Assembly: GCF_035013185.1 (NCBI RefSeq) | Contig: NZ_JAYGJO010000005.1 | Location: 1 to 64,000 of the forward strand | Source of the DNA: Acerihabitans sp035013185 | GTDB lineage: Bacteria > Pseudomonadota > Gammaproteobacteria > Enterobacterales > Enterobacteriaceae | Reading direction: 5' to 3' | Length of the DNA: 64,000 nucleotides | In this document: positions 61,596 to 64,000 of the stretch, one piece after another | How positions within the stretch are numbered: position 1 is the first letter of the stretch | How the letters are laid out: the number at the start of each line of letters is the position of its first letter | The notes under the pieces: generated by a model | What the model was told of the DNA's origin: nothing | The model's database searches: none | Seen by the model: the letters and a program-made list of their open reading frames with translations, nothing else | Translations under genes and position numbers: made by a program

Positions 61596-61704
61596 GACAA
61601 TGTTCCTGAACTGAGATAACGCTATTCAATCCAGGTTTTGTCCAGATCCTCTTTATATTTCATCAAGAGATGGTCAAGACGCACAAATTTATTGTTTTTA
61701 TCGT

Positions 61705-62874
61705 TTAGTTGGGCGGTAAATGCACGGTAATCAACAGCCCGCCGTTTGCCGGAAGCGTTGCCACTAGGCTACCGCCATGCGCCACACCAATAGCCCGGGC
61801 AATCGATAACCCCAGCCCGCTACCGCCTGAATGACGCCCACGTGAAGACTCTGCTCGGGTAAAACGCTCAAACATGATGGGGAGGAAATCAGCAGGCACC
61901 CCCGGACCATTATCCTGAAAGGTCATCTCGTATCCGCCGCGTTGCGGGCAGATATTGACATTCAGATACCCACCTTCCGCGGCATAGCGCAGCGCATTTT
62001 CCATCAGAATGGTAAACATCTGGCCCAGCCGAAAAGCATCGCCTACATAACGACAAGGCGTTGCCGCCGTCACGGTAATCACCATGGCGCACGCTTGAGC
62101 CTGTGGCCTGAGCCAGCTAGCCCGTTCCTGCAGCAGCTCTGCCAGATTCAGCGTATTGTGGTCGAGAGTGAGTTGACCGGCATCCGCTAACGACAGTAGA
62201 TGCAAATCCTCGGTCAGCCGACTGAGCAGTTGAAGTTGTTTCATGACCATTTCCAACTGTTGCGGCTCCAACCGAAACACACCATCAAGCATGCCCTGCA
62301 TCCGGCCAATAGCAGCGGTAAGCGGGGAGCGCAGTTCGTGCGCCATTGCCACATGCGAGGCATGCAGTTCCCGTTCATAACGCGCGAGCTGCAGTGTCAT
62401 CGTATTGAAATCGTCAGTGAACCGAGCAAGCTCTATCGGTGCATTTTTTACCAACCCAGCCCGGATAGTGAATTCACCTCGGGATACCGCCCGTGCGGCG
62501 GTGGCCAGATTAATAAACTGTGCCGAAAGCGGTCGGGCGGCATACAGCCCCAGCACGACGATAAAAGGAATGATCACCAGCACCAGCACGCCGACCATAA
62601 TCCAATCAGCTGACATGATCGAGGGCACTGAGTACCAGATCCCCCAACGCTCATCCATGATCTGATGGAATAAGGCGGGATCAAGTTCTGGACGATCGCG
62701 TAGCGTTAAAAACGCCGTTTTCACCGCCGGTGGCATGTGATAGATGATCCACATGTTTTGGAGGTTGAAACGCAGCCACATGCAAAGCGCAATCGCAATA
62801 ACGGAACCAATGGCCAGCGTCAAAATACGCACGCAAATCCAGCGCCAAAGAGATTGATTTTGCACATTATTCAT
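61705..62874 (-). CDS. AdeS/BaeS-like sensor histidine kinase
   Basis: A 389-residue sensor kinase. TM1 is about residues 13-33, a short periplasmic loop follows (about 34-88), TM2 about 90-112, HAMP about 113-165. The H box is A-M-A-H-E-L-R-S-P-L-T-A-A-I-G-R, followed by N box M-E-N-A-L-R-Y-A, D-N-G-P-G-V-P and G-G-S-G-L-G-L-S-I-A-R. The A-M-A-H-E-L-R-S-P-L box and the general form resemble AdeS of Acinetobacter. It overlaps the response-regulator gene by four bases and lies 109 bases before the pump genes, on the same strand. Confidence 0.92.
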   Translation of the reverse strand: MNNVQNQSLWRWICVRILTLAIGSVIAIALCMWLRFNLQNMWIIYHMPPAVKTAFLTLRDRPELDPALFHQIMDERWGIWYSVPSIMSADWIMVGVLVLVIIPFIVVLGLYAARPLSAQFINLATAARAVSRGEFTIRAGLVKNAPIELARFTDDFNTMTLQLARYERELHASHVAMAHELRSPLTAAIGRMQGMLDGVFRLEPQQLEMVMKQLQLLSRLTEDLHLLSLADAGQLTLDHNTLNLAELLQERASWLRPQAQACAMVITVTAATPCRYVGDAFRLGQMFTILMENALRYAAEGGYLNVNICPQRGGYEMTFQDNGPGVPADFLPIMFERFTRAESSRGRHSGGSGLGLSIARAIGVAHGGSLVATLPANGGLLITVHLPPN

Positions 62875-63584
62875 GGCTGTCTAAACCTGTATCCTACGCT
62901 GCGGACGTTTAACAAAATGTTATGTATACCCGCCAATTCCAGCTTTTTTCGCACATTGTAAATGTGCGTATCTACCACGCGTTCCAGGGCCTCACTTTCT
63001 GGCAAGCACAGTTCCAACAGATGCTGGCGTGAGAGGGGACGTGTTGGTGTGCGCATCAACGTGGTTAACAAGCTGAACTCGGTAGGGGTTAATTCAGGTC
63101 TTGACTGACGTCCTGACGCATCAGTCACTGTGACCGTCAGTGATTCGGTATCGACTTCAAGCCCTTGCCAACGAAGCTGCTTGACCCGCTCACCAGGCGG
63201 CGAGATACGCCGCAGCACCGCCTGGACGCGTGCGATGACTTCACCGGGATTGTAGGGTTTCACCACATAGTCATCCGCCCCGTAGCGCAGGGCGCCGATT
63301 TTATCGTAGATGTCGCCCATCGCCGTTACCATGATGACCGGAATATCACCCGAACGCCGAATGGCCGCCAGAACTTCTGTCCCGTTCATCCCTGGTAGCA
63401 TGACGTCAAGTAGCACCAGATCAGGCTTCCAGCGTTTCACCATATCCAGGCCTTTTAACCCATCATCGGCAATGGCAACCTCATAATTTTCACGGCGTAA
63501 ATAGGCCTCCAGCACATCGGCCGCATCGGCATCATCTTCTATCACCAGTACACGTTTTGTCTGCATTTGGGCAACCTTGACCAT
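62871..63584 (-). CDS. AdeR-like OmpR-family response regulator
   Basis: A 237-residue regulator. The receiver (about residues 10-125) has E-D-D, phospho-acceptor Asp in L-V-L-L-D-V-M-L-P-G, T-A and the conserved Lys in D-D-Y-V-V-K-P-Y-N-P-G-E-V-I-A-R-V-Q, a segment very close to AdeR. The winged-helix OmpR domain spans about 140-235. ATG 63566, with CAAGG upstream, is an alternative start, six residues shorter. As first gene of a regulator-kinase-adaptor-permease set it probably activates the pump and perhaps the divergent MipA-like gene. Confidence 0.93.
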   Translation of the reverse strand: MVKVAQMQTKRVLVIEDDADAADVLEAYLRRENYEVAIADDGLKGLDMVKRWKPDLVLLDVMLPGMNGTEVLAAIRRSGDIPVIMVTAMGDIYDKIGALRYGADDYVVKPYNPGEVIARVQAVLRRISPPGERVKQLRWQGLEVDTESLTVTVTDASGRQSRPELTPTEFSLLTTLMRTPTRPLSRQHLLELCLPESEALERVVDTHIYNVRKKLELAGIHNILLNVRSVGYRFRQP

Positions 63585-63695
63585 TTCTTCATAAAACCCT
63601 GACAGTTTATTGATACTGCCTATTCATAATATTGCTTTGATAAACGGCGATGACTGTTTTACATGGCCAGAAACGATCCATTGATGAGGTGTACG

Positions 63696-64000
63696 ATGAT
63701 AACCAGAAAATGGGTGTTGCACATGGTTTGTCTTGCTGTTTGCGTCACGGCAATAGACGTACAAGCTGATGACGGCAGTACCACGCAGCAAAGTCTCACT
63801 GTAGGATTGGGGGCACAAAATGCCCCTCGCTATAGTGGGTCAGACAAACGTCACACTCAAATGGTTCCGATTGTTCAGGCGCAGGATGGTGCTTTTTTCC
63901 TCGATTCGGTGAAAGGTGTGGGATATGACCTGCAAAATGCCAACGGCCTCTACATTGAGAATAGTCTCGGTTATGGCTTAGGGCGTTCAGATAAGGATTC
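63696..64000 (+). CDS. MipA/OmpV-family outer membrane protein (partial, cut by the window end)
   Basis: The first 101 codons are present. A signal peptide (about residues 1-25) precedes L-T-V-G-L-G-A-Q-N-A-P-R-Y-S-G-S-D-K-R, a strand turn typical of MipA/OmpV proteins, then F-F-L-D-S-V-K-G-V-G-Y-D-L. MipA scaffolds murein enzymes in E. coli; OmpV-type members are beta-barrels linked to envelope stress and osmosensing. GAGGTGTACG precedes the ATG. It is divergent from the AdeR-like gene across 111 bases, so shared control is plausible. Confidence 0.88.
   Translation, partial: MITRKWVLHMVCLAVCVTAIDVQADDGSTTQQSLTVGLGAQNAPRYSGSDKRHTQMVPIVQAQDGAFFLDSVKGVGYDLQNANGLYIENSLGYGLGRSDKD

Noticed and set aside
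1..64000. CRISPR arrays, tRNA or rRNA genes, replication origin
   Set aside because: No evenly spaced repeats, no tRNA cloverleaf with a CCA-type end and no rRNA or DnaA-box cluster were noticed. A tRNA or covariance-model scan could not be run; a hit would overturn this.

Overview
The window looks like the chromosome of a gammaproteobacterium of the order Enterobacterales. Many genes match the enteric set closely: yeeO, pdxI (ydbC), emtA, nfsB, clcA, nhaB and zraPSR. An ERIC repeat is present, and a chemoreceptor gene has a textbook flagellar sigma-28 promoter and the NWE-x-F tail of enteric receptors. The mix of IS scraps, broken toxins and duplicated Rpn genes would suit a soil-, plant- or insect-associated lineage such as the Sodalis/Pectobacterium side of the order. 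That placement is inference. No rRNA, tRNA or CRISPR array was seen.

Layout. 1-6.6 kb is a mosaic accessory arm: the end of an IS3-family element, an integrase tail, two IS256-family scraps, two AT-rich membrane-protein genes of unknown function, and four antitoxin genes (two ParD-like, one RelB/DinJ-like, one TacA-like) whose toxins are broken, shortened or absent. 6.6-11 kb holds two chemoreceptor genes; the second has a diverged signalling tip. 11-15.7 kb carries an iron alcohol dehydrogenase, a 2-hydroxyacid dehydrogenase, an atypical SDR enzyme and a divergent LysR regulator, with an ERIC element between the last two.

15.7-24.6 kb is the most coherent candidate system. A ProC-like reductase, an M20 amidohydrolase and a glyoxalase-like protein form one operon. 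A GntR/FCD regulator and a complete five-gene branched-chain-type ABC importer follow. Near-identical palindromes (core GTGTATACAC) lie in front of all three transcription units, so this reads as one regulon importing and degrading an unknown, probably N-acylated, amino-acid-like compound.

24.7-36.6 kb is mostly ordinary chromosome: emtA, yeeO, a NiCoT nickel/cobalt permease, pdxI with a divergent LysR gene, a VIT-family transporter, a broken LysR gene, an acetyltransferase, a GAF-PAS-PAS-GGDEF cyclase, a second peptide deformylase, nfsB and an SDR enzyme. 36.6-38.6 kb holds an Rpn nuclease gene with the remnant of a second copy.

38.5-51 kb is an ion and metal-stress block: arsB and arsR, a plasma-membrane-type (P3A) H+-ATPase, zraSR with divergent zraP behind a perfect sigma-54 promoter, clcA and nhaB. 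51.3-54.4 kb is an operon of a GntR regulator, a dicarboxylate/amino-acid symporter and a threonine aldolase, with a palindromic operator just before the regulator. 54.5-57.3 kb has a DMT exporter and convergent TetR gene, an Arc-type repressor and a small unknown gene. 57.3-64 kb encodes an RND pump, its lipoprotein adaptor and an AdeRS-like two-component system in one orientation, with a divergent MipA/OmpV outer-membrane gene cut by the window end.
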